Positions 17,705-25,085 of a DNA stretch of 64,000 nucleotides are shown here, one piece after another. The notes under the pieces are model-generated. The model did not search any database. It was given only the letters and a program-made list of their open reading frames with translations, and was not told the origin of the DNA. This stretch comes from an uncultured Oscillospiraceae bacterium (GTDB lineage Bacteria > Bacillota > Clostridia > Oscillospirales > Ruminococcaceae). Made by a program: the position numbers and the translations under genes. The stretch is from NCBI GenBank assembly GCA_949737515.1, contig CATJCP010000191.1, forward strand, positions 1 through 64,000, in the 5' to 3' direction. Each line of letters starts with the position of its first letter. The stretch's first letter is position 1.

Positions 17705-18886
17705 ATGTCTGAAATCTTTACTTTAATTCAAAAAAATGCTGAAAACCTTGCCCCGGAACTGTCGGCGGTGAGCCGCGCCCTTTATGACCATCCCGAACTG
17801 GGCAAAGAGGAGGTTTTCGCTTCCGCCCAGCACTGTGCTCTTCTTGAAAAATATGGGTTTGCCGTTGAAAAGGGGATTATGGGAATCGACACTGCCTTTA
17901 AAGCGGTGAAAAAGTCTGTCAAGCCCGGCCCCACCATCGCCTTCCTGGCGGAATATGACGCGCTGCCGGATATTGGCCACGGCTGCGGCCACAACATCCT
18001 GGGGGCCGTCAGCGTCGGGGCCGGCATTGTGGCCGCCAAGATACTAGAGGATGTGGGCGGCGCCATTGAAGTATACGGCACCCCCGCCGAGGAAACCGAC
18101 GGGAGCAAGGCGGCCCTGGCAGACGGCGGGGCCTTTGACAATGTAGACGCGGCCATGATGACCCATCCCAGCGACGCCTACTATAGAAGCGGCTCCACCC
18201 TGGGCATTGTGCCGCTGCGGTTTGAATTTTTCGGGCGGACAGCCCATGCCGCCGCCTGCCCGGAGGAGGGGATCAACGCCCTTCACGCCTGCATCTCCCT
18301 GTTTAATAACATCAGCGCCCTGCGGGAGCACTTCCAGTCTGACGCAAGGGTCCACGGCGTTATCAAAGAAGGAGGAAAGGCGGCCAACGTCGTCCCCGAT
18401 TACACCATGGCGGAATTCTATGTCCGGGCGGAGAAAAAGAGCTATCTGGAAAAGCTGGTGGGACAGATAAAGTCCTGTGCGGAAGCTGCCGCCATGTCCA
18501 ACGGGGCCACGGTGAAGATCACCAACTTTGAGGCCTGCTATGACAATCTGATCACCAACCAGGCCCTTTCGGACCTGTTTACAGAGAATCTCCTCCAGAC
18601 CGGCGTGCCGGAGGTGGAAGGGGCCCGTCCCTCCAAGGGTTCATCGGACGCAGGGAATGTCAGCCAGAAGTGCCCCATGATCCATCCCCATTTCTCCATC
18701 AGCGACCACGGTAAGGTCCCGGGGCACACCAGGGATTTTGCCGCCTGCACCATCACCGATTACGCCAATGAGCAGATGATCCTGAACGTCCGCGCCTTTG
18801 CCATGACGGCATACCAGCTTGTGACCCAGCCGGAGCTGCTGGAAAAAATCAAGGCCGAGTTTAAAGCGGCCATGTCCGAGAAATAA
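17705..18886 (+). CDS. M20-family amidohydrolase/dipeptidase, PM20D2/AbgB-like
   Basis: A 393-residue cytoplasmic metallopeptidase. HGCGHNILGAVSVGAG holds metal ligands, and YGTPAEETDGSK holds the catalytic Glu pair. MTHPSD and a long dimerisation domain (GRTAHAAACPEEGINALHA) follow. The order and the motifs HAAACPEEGINAL and VHGVIKEGG closely resemble PM20D2-type enzymes; the mammalian member hydrolyses beta-alanyl-lysine and related dipeptides. Together with the lysine riboswitch and permease, this suggests intracellular release of lysine from an imported dipeptide or N-acyl-lysine. The ORF track starts 65 codons too early; the ATG at 17705 is preceded by AAAAGGAG, although 14 nt away, so an ATT/ATC start slightly upstream cannot be excluded. 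Confidence 0.9.
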   Translation: MSEIFTLIQKNAENLAPELSAVSRALYDHPELGKEEVFASAQHCALLEKYGFAVEKGIMGIDTAFKAVKKSVKPGPTIAFLAEYDALPDIGHGCGHNILGAVSVGAGIVAAKILEDVGGAIEVYGTPAEETDGSKAALADGGAFDNVDAAMMTHPSDAYYRSGSTLGIVPLRFEFFGRTAHAAACPEEGINALHACISLFNNISALREHFQSDARVHGVIKEGGKAANVVPDYTMAEFYVRAEKKSYLEKLVGQIKSCAEAAAMSNGATVKITNFEACYDNLITNQALSDLFTENLLQTGVPEVEGARPSKGSSDAGNVSQKCPMIHPHFSISDHGKVPGHTRDFAACTITDYANEQMILNVRAFAMTAYQLVTQPELLEKIKAEFKAAMSEK

Positions 18887-18894
18887 CCCGAAAA

Positions 18895-18928
18895 AATGGA
18901 GCGCCCTTTGAAAGGGTGCTTCATTTTG
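18895..18928 (+). terminator. Terminator of the lysine-module transcript
   Basis: AATGGAGCGCCCTTT pairs with AAAGGGTGCTTCATT (15 positions with a few wobbles) around a single base and is followed by TTTG, just after the M20 stop codon. Confidence 0.75.
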
Positions 18929-19330
18929 CCAGGCACCCAAGATCACATACAAGCGATAAGCCACAGTATAGATAAACCAAAAGCAAAGAAAAAGCTTTGT
19001 CAACTTTCCCGAAAGTTGCGGGGGTCCTGGGGAAAGAGCCCCCAGGTCGCGCTCGCAAGCGCGAAACTCTCCTACACAAACCAAATGCAGAATGAAAAAC
19101 CAAAAGAACTCCATCAAAAAAAGCCCGTCCTAGGCATTGTTCCGTTGGCGGAACCAGCTCCGACTTCATAAAAGGCGGAAAGGGAAAATAAGGCGGGCTT
19201 TTTCCCCCAGCGAAACATCTACTGTTTCGCGGACCGTCAGCTGGCGCCCAGAGCAAAGGATCTAGAGAAAATAACCCTCCTCGCTTCCCATCAAGCACAC
19301 GCAAAACCAAATTGTTTTCCACAAGGGGGA
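18929..19330. repeat. Hairpin-rich non-coding element
   Basis: About 400 bases without a gene but with at least five consecutive palindromes. These are CAACTTTCCCGAAAGTTG (19001), CCTGGGG-AAAGAG-CCCCAGG (19026), CGCGCTCGCAAGCGCG (19048), a ~90-base outer stem AAAGCCCG.CCT / AGG.CGGGCTTTTT (19116-19203) enclosing GTTCCGTTGGCGGAAC, and CGAAACATCTACTGTTTCG (19210). The order of short GC-rich hairpins resembles dispersed intergenic palindromic elements of Clostridia, but I cannot assign a named family. It could be a mobile palindromic element or a structured RNA. Confidence 0.6.
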
Positions 19331-19336
19331 ATCAAC

Positions 19337-19774
19337 ATTTTTACTTTATGGGAACCCTCCAAAGGGGAACTTACAAAATGCGCGGCGGCATACATCTCCG
19401 CCTATGGCACAGAGCCATGGAACGAAACATACGAAACGGAAAAAATCCAACGGTATCTGTCCGCCTTCTGCGGATGCGGCGGCAGGAAGTGCTTTGCGGC
19501 GGCAAAGGACGGGGAAATCATCGGAATCGCCCTAATCATTGTCATCCCCAGCATCGACGGACCGTACTGGCGGATGGAGGATTTCTGCATTTCAGCGGAA
19601 AACCAGGGAAAGGGCTATGGAACCATATTCCTGAGGAACATCTTTGAGGAAGCGTCAAAATCGGGCTGTGATTCCATCCTTTTAGGGACGCAGAGGGATT
19701 TTCCCTCCCATAGATTTTATCTGAAAAACGGCTTCTCTGAAATAGAGTCTGTGTTGTTATACCATTCGGTTTAG
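19337..19774 (+). CDS. GNAT acetyltransferase with apparent ATT start (ORF track shows only its 3' half)
   Basis: Reading the frame of the track ORF at 19574 backwards gives an uninterrupted GNAT protein: IFTLWEPSKGELTKCAAAYI, GTEPWNETYETEKIQRYLSA, CFAAAKDGEIIGIALI, then the acetyl-CoA loop ISAENQGKGYGTIFLRNIFE and FYLKNGFSEIESVLL. The full domain is about 145 residues, normal for the family. There is no in-frame ATG, GTG or TTG at the right place; AAGGGGGA is followed 7 nt later by ATT (19337), and ATC at 19331 may be a mutated ATG. So either ATT initiates or the gene has lost its start codon, possibly because of the palindromic element next door. Substrate unknown. Confidence 0.7.
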   Translation: MFTLWEPSKGELTKCAAAYISAYGTEPWNETYETEKIQRYLSAFCGCGGRKCFAAAKDGEIIGIALIIVIPSIDGPYWRMEDFCISAENQGKGYGTIFLRNIFEEASKSGCDSILLGTQRDFPSHRFYLKNGFSEIESVLLYHSV

Positions 19775-19832
19775 GGGGAATCTATCTCCGGCTACGGCTG
19801 GACGGAATGCCAGAATGTTTTTCACTCAACAC

Positions 19833-19861
19833 TTGAAAAAAAGCTTTCCATTTGTTACAAT
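19833..19861 (+). promoter_or_regulatory. Promoter of the paralogous membrane-protein pair
   Basis: TTGAAA and TACAAT are separated by 17 bp, 38 bases before the first start codon. Confidence 0.65.
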
Positions 19862-19898
19862 GTTAGTAGTACGATACATCATGAATGGAGGGTCATAG

Positions 19899-20516
19899 AT
19901 GAAAAAGGTCTGCGCGTTAATTTTTTGTACGCTGCTCAATGCCGCCTGCTTTGTATTTGGATGGTATCTAAGCCTGAACAATTATGGAAATACCTTTTTG
20001 TTCTATATTGGACCTGTTGTCTCTGTCCTGCTCTTTCTATTTCTGGGAAACCTTTTTTACAAGATCCTTCGTTTAAACCGAACAGCATTATGGATTACCA
20101 TGAATATTATGGGCGAGTATTTAGGATGGGTAGGGCTTTCATTCATGACAGAAGAAGCCCCTGCACTGCTGCCAAACTATTTTGGCTTTTTCCATGTTAT
20201 CTTTCTCCGGCTCTTTGTATTTCTTGTGGTTTGGGGTATTATATGGGCCGTTTCCCTGATCCTCCGCAGAATGCAGGAACGGGGCGTAAACCGTGCCAAG
20301 GTGCTTCTGAACTCTGCCGGGGTCCTGCTCTGCCTCCTGTCAGCGGCGGCAATGTGCTTCTCCCTCTTGTTTGACGGCATTTCCGAGGGGGAGGGCGCCA
20401 TCCTCCTCTTTCTTTCGGGAATCTATCTGATTGGTTATATCGCGTTTCAGGTACATAACAGGGAGCAGCGGAGAATTGGACAGGAGGAATACAGCGGATG
20501 GAGGAAGGCGGAATGA
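19899..20516 (+). CDS. Integral membrane protein, paralogue 1 (unknown function)
   Basis: A 205-residue membrane protein with about six hydrophobic segments: residues 5-22, 32-52, 63-84, 92-120, 136-152 and 166-184. It has no soluble domain and no motif I recognise. Its first ~85 residues are clearly homologous to the next gene: NAACFVFGWYL versus NAAFFVLGWYL, and YGNTFLFYIGP versus YGNTFLFYVNP. GGAGGGTCATAG precedes the ATG. Its stop overlaps the next start in the sequence ATGA, so the two are translationally coupled and probably form a heteromeric membrane complex. The function cannot be named. Confidence 0.8.
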   Translation: MKKVCALIFCTLLNAACFVFGWYLSLNNYGNTFLFYIGPVVSVLLFLFLGNLFYKILRLNRTALWITMNIMGEYLGWVGLSFMTEEAPALLPNYFGFFHVIFLRLFVFLVVWGIIWAVSLILRRMQERGVNRAKVLLNSAGVLLCLLSAAAMCFSLLFDGISEGEGAILLFLSGIYLIGYIAFQVHNREQRRIGQEEYSGWRKAE

Positions 20517-21493
20517 AAAAGATCTGCGCCGCCGCCTGTACAACCCTTCTCAACGCCGCCTTCTTTGTATTGGGGTGGTATCTGCTTCTGAAAGGATACG
20601 GCAATACCTTCTTGTTTTATGTCAACCCCATCCTAACTGCGGTTACATTTTTACTGTTGGGAAACTTGTTCCGCAGGCGCATTGGACTGAGCCGGGTGGC
20701 GCTGTGGTTTTCCATGAACCTGCTGGGGGAGATTTTAGGCTGGATTGGACTGTTCCTGCTGTCCCCGGAAATGCTGCGCAATCTGGCGGGAGTATTCTTC
20801 ATTATGTTCTTCCGGATCTTTATGTTTGCCATTGTCTGGGGGGCTGTGGGCATTCCCTGGATGCTCTTCCGGCTGCTGCGGAATTGGGGTGAAAGCCGGG
20901 ACCGGAAGATTGTCCAACAGTCCCTGGCGGAGGCCGCCAATCCCTCCCCAGCTTCCCGGCCGGCCCGCCAAAGGAACCTGGAAAAATGGAAGGAACTGCT
21001 GAAAACTGTGGGGATAGGCCTGTGCGGACTGTCGGTTTTGCTGATGGGCTTTTCCTTCTACTACTTCTATCAGGAGCGTCCCGCCGAGGCGTATGAGGAC
21101 AAGGGCATATACACCTTCCAGGCTAAAAACGTCTACCCCACTCAGGTAAAGAACACCACCAGCCGCTACAACCGCCGCCAAACCACCCGGACAGTTTATA
21201 TTGTCGAATACCGGGCAGCAGAACACAGCGGCTACCGCTGGAAGGAAGAGGCCCCCGCCCAGTCTGTTGGAAAGCAGTGGATCCGGGAGGGGAAAACAAC
21301 CCAGCGCAGGGTGCTTTCCATCAAGGACACCAATCAATACATCACCATCGATCCCCAATACACGGCGGAAACCTATGTCAGCCGCAACAAGTGGAGATAC
21401 GCCTGGATCCTTCTGGCCTCAGCGGCCTATCTCACCTTTTATTCCATCTATCAGGTCCAGAAGCGGGAGAGAAAGCGGCTGGAAGAAGCTTAA
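20513..21493 (+). CDS. Integral membrane protein, paralogue 2 with extracytoplasmic insert (unknown function)
   Basis: A 326-residue protein. The N-terminal half repeats the topology of the preceding paralogue. After a cytoplasmic Pro/Arg-rich loop (~145-160) and a further helix (~166-186), a ~115-residue soluble domain follows (YTFQAKNVYPTQVKN, TTRTVYIVEYRAAEHSGY, QYITIDPQYTAETYVSR), then a last helix. The insert looks like a beta-rich domain of the kind seen in DUF3592-like membrane proteins, but I do not recognise it with confidence. I chose the ATG at 20513 rather than 20498 because it matches the paralogue's MKK start, has GGAGG 8 nt upstream and gives the ATGA overlap. A strong terminator follows. 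Confidence 0.8.
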   Translation: MKKICAAACTTLLNAAFFVLGWYLLLKGYGNTFLFYVNPILTAVTFLLLGNLFRRRIGLSRVALWFSMNLLGEILGWIGLFLLSPEMLRNLAGVFFIMFFRIFMFAIVWGAVGIPWMLFRLLRNWGESRDRKIVQQSLAEAANPSPASRPARQRNLEKWKELLKTVGIGLCGLSVLLMGFSFYYFYQERPAEAYEDKGIYTFQAKNVYPTQVKNTTSRYNRRQTTRTVYIVEYRAAEHSGYRWKEEAPAQSVGKQWIREGKTTQRRVLSIKDTNQYITIDPQYTAETYVSRNKWRYAWILLASAAYLTFYSIYQVQKRERKRLEEA

Positions 21494-21510
21494 CCTGATC
21501 CAAGACACAA

Positions 21511-21550
21511 AAAATCCGCAAGCCTGCTTTACAGGCTCGCGGATTTTTTA
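21511..21550 (+). terminator. Terminator after the paralogous pair
   Basis: AATCCGC-AGCCTG and CAGGCT-GCGGATT form a 13-bp stem with one internal mismatch, flanked by A6 on the left and T6 on the right. It can work in both directions between convergent genes. Confidence 0.88.
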
Positions 21551-21559
21551 TAACGATAT

Positions 21560-22360
21560 CTAAGAAGGCTGAAACAAGCGGAACCAAACTGTCAGCACAA
21601 GGTATATAACCGGCTGGTGAACTACATAAATCAAAATCGTGCGCCTGCCGACAGCCGCCAGCGGCGGGATATGGGTTTGGTAGACAAACCCTGGGCACTT
21701 CCCAGCCCTCCAGATCCTTCCCCAAAACACACCGGCGAGGAAGAGAAAGAACCAGGGCAGCAGCGGATAGTAGTCAGAGGAAAAAAAGCTGGCGTTATGG
21801 AACCCCAGGGGAAACAAAAGGTTGGTCCGATAGAGAAAGGAGGGCAGGCCAACCGAAAACGCGCCAATCCCCAGCCTTCCCCATGAGATCCGGGAGGTCG
21901 CCGCAAATAAAAGGAGAGAGCCTGCGATACCGGCCCATGTAGGTATCCTTTCCAAAAGGGGATGCAGAACAGCGGCCAGTATCATGGACAGGCCCAAAAA
22001 GTGGAGGACGCCAAACAAAATGCGCTGCTCCGGCATGGCCAAAAGGGTGACGATGGTCATCCCCAAGGCCAGCGCAAAAACAATGATCCCCCGCCTCAGG
22101 TTGCTACGGGAGTAGGCGCAGGAGATACCGGAAATGACGATAAAGCTGTAGCCGATAAAACGCTGCAACAGAATGTAAAAGGGGGAGGAGAACAGGGGGA
22201 GCGGAACGCCGAATATGGCGTAAAGGTCATAGAAGGTGTGGTAAAGCAGCATACAGATCAGGGCAACACCCCGCCATTCATCCAAAAACCCCGCCCGCGG
22301 GGGCTTTTTTGGGGATTGCGGTGCTTTTGGATCCCCTTTCCGCCGGAACAGGCCGTCCAT
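21560..22360 (-). CDS. DUF1624 / HGSNAT-like membrane acetyltransferase-domain protein
   Basis: A 266-residue polytopic membrane protein. The N-terminal DEWRGVALICMLLYHTFYDL carries the Arg and His conserved in the acyltransferase-3/HGSNAT (DUF1624) group. About seven helices follow, with GVLHFLGLSMILAA, YPLLPWFFLFLAGVFWGR and GRRTILIYVVHQPVIY, the last a typical C-terminal signature. Such proteins are thought to transfer acetyl groups across the membrane to glycans; the bacterial substrate is unknown. The start was moved to the ATG at 22360, which has AAAGGAGG 8 nt upstream. It lies 69 nt after a DUF4358 lipoprotein on the same strand and may be co-transcribed. Confidence 0.82.
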   Translation of the reverse strand: MDGLFRRKGDPKAPQSPKKPPRAGFLDEWRGVALICMLLYHTFYDLYAIFGVPLPLFSSPFYILLQRFIGYSFIVISGISCAYSRSNLRRGIIVFALALGMTIVTLLAMPEQRILFGVLHFLGLSMILAAVLHPLLERIPTWAGIAGSLLLFAATSRISWGRLGIGAFSVGLPSFLYRTNLLFPLGFHNASFFSSDYYPLLPWFFLFLAGVFWGRIWRAGKCPGFVYQTHIPPLAAVGRRTILIYVVHQPVIYLVLTVWFRLFQPS

Positions 22361-22429
22361 AGGCACATCCTCCTTTCTCCTCCCTGCCTACCGTCAAATA
22401 CAATGCAGGGACATCCCCCCATGCCAACT

Positions 22430-22993
22430 TTAAAATCCCGTGGGAATGATCGGCCTGAGCAGTTCCATGACACGGTCTGAATCGGACATCATAATCAGCA
22501 CCACATAGTTGCCCACCTCTTCCACCTCCGCATTCTGGGCGATGGTCAGGGCGTCGTATACGTCGTACTGCTCAAATTCCTGGACCCGGCGCAGGCGGAG
22601 GTCCTCCAGCTCCCGCTTGACCTCATAGATTGAATCTGAGGCCGGTTTGATCACATACAGGTCAGCAAGGCCAAAAGAGCCGCTGGAATACCGGATATAT
22701 GCGTCGTCTATGGTGGAGGGGGTCAGCTTTAACACCTCTTCGATCTCCTCTTCAGTGGGCTCCGATATGCTCTCCATCAGCAGGTCGGGAACCTCCTCAT
22801 AGATTTCCTCTAAAACCTTGTCCATTGCGCTGGGGTCAATATAATATTCCTCAAATAGATCTGTTCCCTGGGAGGAGGCGCTGCTCTGAGATACCCCTTC
22901 CTCCGGCTTACTGGAACACCCAGCAAGAGGTGCAGCCAAAAATAAAGTCATCAATGCGGCCAGGAGGGCCGCTTTTATCCTTTTTCGATCCAT
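22430..22993 (-). CDS. DUF4358-type lipoprotein
   Basis: A 187-residue secreted lipoprotein. MDRKRIKAALLAALMTLFLA and APLAGCSS form a signal peptide with lipobox LAGC, so Cys25 (counting from the ATG at 22993) is the lipid anchor. A short Ser-rich linker follows. The domain from about residue 55 (VLKLTPSTIDDAYIRYSSGS, DLYVIKPA, VGNYVVLIMMSDSD) matches the DUF4358 pattern found in many Clostridia. The role is unknown. GAGGT lies 6 nt before the chosen ATG; the track ATG four codons earlier has no SD. It is placed upstream of the DUF1624 protein. Confidence 0.82.
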   Translation of the reverse strand: MDRKRIKAALLAALMTLFLAAPLAGCSSKPEEGVSQSSASSQGTDLFEEYYIDPSAMDKVLEEIYEEVPDLLMESISEPTEEEIEEVLKLTPSTIDDAYIRYSSGSFGLADLYVIKPASDSIYEVKRELEDLRLRRVQEFEQYDVYDALTIAQNAEVEEVGNYVVLIMMSDSDRVMELLRPIIPTGF

Positions 22994-23136
22994 TGCATAC
23001 CTCATTTCCGTGATTGGCGGCGTATATTTATGTCGTTTACTACCGTCCTCTACTAGAAAATACAGACTTCCCTTATAAAATTATAGCCATATTTCTAAAA
23101 CTGTCAAGATTCGAGAAGAATAGGGACTAAAAAACC

Positions 23137-23187
23137 ATTGCTCCCCCTCCTGAACAGCCGTACGGCAGCCCATGAAGGGGGAGCAAT
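23137..23187 (-). terminator. Terminator on the minus strand
   Basis: ATTGCTCCCCCTT and AGGGGGAGCAAT form a stem of ~12 bp around a 26-base loop (itself containing GCCGTACGGC) and, on the minus strand, are followed by GGTTTTTTAG. It ends the gene at 23208. Confidence 0.75.
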
Positions 23188-23207
23188 TTTCACATAATTG
23201 AAAGGAT

Positions 23208-23687
23208 TCAGGATTTCAAAAGCTCCTCAATCCGCCTCTCAGCGGCGCCGGCCAGGGAACAAAAGGACAGCCGGATCAAAAGCTGGCCTCCTGCCGCCAT
23301 TCCCCCGGAAGCCAGCGCCAGCGGCCATACGCCGGTTATCCCCAACGCCAACATCAAAAGCCCTATCAGGAAAATGAGCAGGACAACCCCCATCCATATC
23401 AGCGAAAACATGGCCGCAGCTGGACGAATCTCCATCCGAAGCGCTATTTCACAGCCGTTCCCCCTTGGGATCACCCTTCCCCTGATCACCGGGAGAAAGG
23501 AGCTTCGGCAGCTGACGCGCTGGCAGATGGAAAAGCCGCCCCTGTCCACTCTGCCGGTAAACTCACAATTTTCCAAAAAGGGGCTGTACCGCGGCTGGGT
23601 GACAGACTGCAAAACCGAGCATACCTCCTCCGGGGTCTTGGAGGTTTTCAACAAAAGCTCCCGGGAGGGAAGAAAAATCATTTTCAT
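23208..23687 (-). CDS. Hypothetical membrane protein with two helices
   Basis: A 159-residue protein not recognised as a family. The N-terminal half is soluble, with KTSKTPEEVCSVLQSVTQPR and RVSCRSSFLPVIRGRV. Two hydrophobic helices follow at about 93-115 and 118-137, and a short amphipathic C terminus RIEELLKS. The layout is like small Clostridial proteins that anchor a PH-like or DUF-type beta domain to the membrane, but that is a guess. It lies 39 nt downstream of a GNAT gene on the same strand and ends at a terminator, so it may be the last gene of the polA-fumAB-GNAT run. Confidence 0.6.
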   Translation of the reverse strand: MKMIFLPSRELLLKTSKTPEEVCSVLQSVTQPRYSPFLENCEFTGRVDRGGFSICQRVSCRSSFLPVIRGRVIPRGNGCEIALRMEIRPAAAMFSLIWMGVVLLIFLIGLLMLALGITGVWPLALASGGMAAGGQLLIRLSFCSLAGAAERRIEELLKS

Positions 23688-23726
23688 TTCCGGACATCCC
23701 TTGTGAAAGGCCGTACTCCGCCCCTC

Positions 23727-24482
23727 CTACTTTTTCTCTACGGTCTCGATTTCCACCCACGCAGGGGAAAAGCCGCACTTTAAAGCGATCTTCCATGACC
23801 CAAGGTTGGAAAGACTGGTCCCGTAAAACGGAATCGCCCCCCGCCGGAACACCTCATCCTTCAGCAGCCCCACCAGCGCAGCGCCGATGCCCCGCCTCCG
23901 GCAGCCGGGCAGCACGTCTATGCCGATCTGCCACATCTTAGGGGTATCCGCCGAACATCCCGCCAGGCCGATAATGGAATCCCCCTCCATGGCAGCGACT
24001 GCCAGCATGTCCGGGCGCTTGGGATTAAATTCTTTGCAGAGGGCATTGGAAAAGGCCGGGTTCCCGTAAAGGCCCATTATGTCCTTCTGCTCAAACCATT
24101 TTACCTCAAAGGAGGGTTTTATCTCCAAAAATTCCGGAGTTGGCAGGAACATGTGGTGGCTGTCCCGCAGCGTCTGGCCGTACCGGTTCAGCTCCCCCTC
24201 AAGCCTGCACAGGTTGGGATGTTCAAACAGCCAGAATCCCCTTTTATCCTGGATAAACCCCTCCAGGAAGGGGTGCAGCTGCTGGTCGGCCATGAGCACC
24301 GCGCCGTCCCCCAGCGTCACCATGGTAAAGAAATACTTCCCCGGCCGGTATTCACGCCTTCCCGGTACAACCTCCGAAAGGGTGACAATATTCTCCGAAC
24401 CGGAAAGTTCCTCCGGCGTGCAGTTGTATTCCAGGGCGAGCTGATGGATCAGCTCATCTTCTATCTCCCGTCTGGTGAACAT
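23727..24482 (-). CDS. GNAT-family N-acetyltransferase (two-part)
   Basis: A 251-residue protein. The C-terminal GNAT core has LAVAAMEGDSIIGLAGCSAD (beta4 region), the acetyl-CoA loop VLPGCRRRGIGAALVGLL and GTSLSNLGSWKIALKCGFSP. The N-terminal ~130 residues look like a degenerate second domain (LALEYNCTPEELSGSENIVT). Similar proteins are often annotated only as GNAT; the substrate is unknown. I replaced the track start with the ATG at 24482, which has AAAGGAG 9 nt upstream. It begins 29 nt after the fumarase beta subunit ends, probably in the same operon. Confidence 0.85.
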   Translation of the reverse strand: MFTRREIEDELIHQLALEYNCTPEELSGSENIVTLSEVVPGRREYRPGKYFFTMVTLGDGAVLMADQQLHPFLEGFIQDKRGFWLFEHPNLCRLEGELNRYGQTLRDSHHMFLPTPEFLEIKPSFEVKWFEQKDIMGLYGNPAFSNALCKEFNPKRPDMLAVAAMEGDSIIGLAGCSADTPKMWQIGIDVLPGCRRRGIGAALVGLLKDEVFRRGAIPFYGTSLSNLGSWKIALKCGFSPAWVEIETVEKK

Positions 24483-24511
24483 AGCGGTCCGCTCCTTTCG
24501 CCTGTATGTTG

Positions 24512-25057
24512 TCATCTCCGGCGGTATCTGCGGATGTTCTCCTCCTGGATGGTTCTGCCCTGGGCGTCAATCCCCACAACCACCTTGAAATCCTCCACAT
24601 AATACCGCTTGATGGATTCGGTCCCCAAATCGGGATAGGCCAGCTCCTCCACTTCCTTTACAGCGTTGGCGCACAGGGCGGCGGCCCCGCCCACCCCCAG
24701 GAGATACAGCCCCTTATACTTCCGGCACATCTCCGCCACATAGGGGGCCCGGTCCCCCTTGCCAATACAGGCGGCCATCCCCTGCTGGAACATCATCTCC
24801 ACATAGGGATCCATCCGCGCGCTGGTGGTGGGGCCCAGAGGCCCGATGATCCGCCCGGGACCGGCCGGGCAGGGACCGCAGTAAAAGATGGTCTTGTCTT
24901 TTAAGTCTATGGGCAGGGGCAGCCCCTGTTCCACGGCCTCCCGGATGCGCCCGTGGGCCGCGTCCCTGGCAGTGTAGATGTTGCCGGTCAGCTCCAGAAC
25001 ATCCCCGATCTTAACAGATTCCCGCATTTCCAACGTAAAAGGCAGCGTTATTTTCAT
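24512..25057 (-). CDS. fumB: Class I fumarate hydratase / L(+)-tartrate dehydratase, beta subunit
   Basis: A 181-residue subunit of the heteromeric iron-sulfur hydro-lyase that interconverts fumarate and malate (or dehydrates tartrate). DVLELTGNIYTARDAAHGR, FYCGPCPAGPGR, IGPLGPTTSARMDPYVE and the swivelling-domain motif LLGVGGAAAL are diagnostic of the C-terminal half of class I fumarases. It is encoded 28 nt after the alpha subunit. Fumarase and tartrate dehydratase cannot be separated by sequence alone; the pairing and anaerobic setting favour fumarase. The gene symbol is used in the sense of beta subunit, not E. coli FumB. Confidence 0.92.
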   Translation of the reverse strand: MKITLPFTLEMRESVKIGDVLELTGNIYTARDAAHGRIREAVEQGLPLPIDLKDKTIFYCGPCPAGPGRIIGPLGPTTSARMDPYVEMMFQQGMAACIGKGDRAPYVAEMCRKYKGLYLLGVGGAAALCANAVKEVEELAYPDLGTESIKRYYVEDFKVVVGIDAQGRTIQEENIRRYRRR

Positions 25058-25085
25058 ATGTATCTCCCATCCTTTCGGTTATGGC

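Noticed and set aside
19312-19647. 111-codon + ORF at the GNAT locus
   Set aside because: Wrong frame: Arg/His-rich translation without domain, while the overlapping frame reads as a full GNAT.
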